In this document: one piece after another, positions 6,068-6,121 of the stretch
Position numbering within the stretch: position 1 is the stretch's first letter
Layout of the letters: each line of letters begins with the position of its first letter
NCBI GenBank assembly: GCA_004554705.1
Contig: SFKS01000028.1
Location: 1-6,121, forward strand
Direction of reading: 5' to 3'
DNA: 6,121 nt
DNA from: Clostridiales bacterium
GTDB taxonomy: Bacteria > Bacillota > Clostridia > TANB77 > CAG-508
Translations under genes and position numbers: made by a program
The notes under the pieces: generated by a model
What the model saw: only the letters and a program-made list of their open reading frames with translations
What the model was told of the DNA's origin: nothing
Databases searched by the model: none

Positions 6068-6121
6068 TTGAACGAAAATAAGAAAAGTAAAATATGGATG
6101 ATAATTGCTCTTATTGCAATA
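6068..6121 (+). CDS. N-terminus of an unidentified membrane or secreted protein (3' end outside window)
   Basis: A TTG start at 6068-6070 lies 8 bases after GAGGGGG (6053-6059), a strong ribosome binding site that has no other use. The frame is open to the window edge for 18 codons: start, then NENKKSKIWMIIALIAI. A charged, lysine-rich head followed by a hydrophobic run is typical of a signal peptide or first membrane span. It begins 15 bases after the sortase stop, so it is the fourth gene of the same operon. Its identity cannot be judged from this piece. An internal ATG at 6098 has no binding site and would remove the charged head. Confidence 0.7.
   Translation, partial: MNENKKSKIWMIIALIAI

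Noticed and set aside
1..6121. CRISPR array, tRNA, rRNA or insertion sequence
   Set aside because: No regularly spaced repeats, no tRNA-like clover-leaf sequences and no transposase reading or terminal repeats were found on reading both strands.

Overview
The window is very AT-rich, with short intergenic gaps, strong GGAGG-type ribosome binding sites, AGA-rich arginine codons and Gram-positive sorting signals. This points to a low-GC Firmicute, most likely a member of the Clostridia. Species cannot be assigned from the sequence. The mix of a phage-type regulator and a cell-surface gene cluster suggests an accessory region.

Layout. (1) Positions 2-382 hold the 3' part of a phage late-regulator gene of the RinA/ArpU (DUF1492-like) type on the + strand. 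(2) Positions 383-486 are a short convergent gap. It has a clear TATAAT box with no good -35 element, an 8-bp inverted repeat over the predicted transcription start, and a 16-bp hairpin between the two convergent genes. (3) Positions 487-2214 on the - strand encode a 575-residue protein with two N-terminal Cro/XRE-like helix-turn-helix units and a large uncharacterised C-terminal region, probably a ligand- or signal-responsive regulator. (4) Positions 2215-2377 form a divergent control region with a perfect TCGCCAAA-N14-TTTGGCGA inverted repeat. (5) Positions 2378-3772 and 3788-5221 encode two secreted proteins that both end in the sorting signal NPKTGDN, a hydrophobic segment and a basic tail. 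(6) Positions 5233-5269 form a strong hairpin with a short T run. (7) Positions 5291-6052 encode a class B sortase with His143, Cys238 and Arg245. (8) From 6068 to the end runs the start of a further membrane or secreted protein, using a TTG start behind a strong ribosome binding site.

How it fits together (inference). The two NPKTG proteins are exported, cut between Thr and Gly and attached to the cell surface by the neighbouring class B sortase. The hairpin between the substrates and the sortase would make the substrates more abundant than the enzyme. The divergent helix-turn-helix protein is the obvious candidate regulator, and the inverted repeat its candidate operator. The phage regulator at the left edge is followed not by terminase genes, as expected in an intact prophage, but by this surface module. 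This edge may therefore be a prophage remnant or an insertion boundary.
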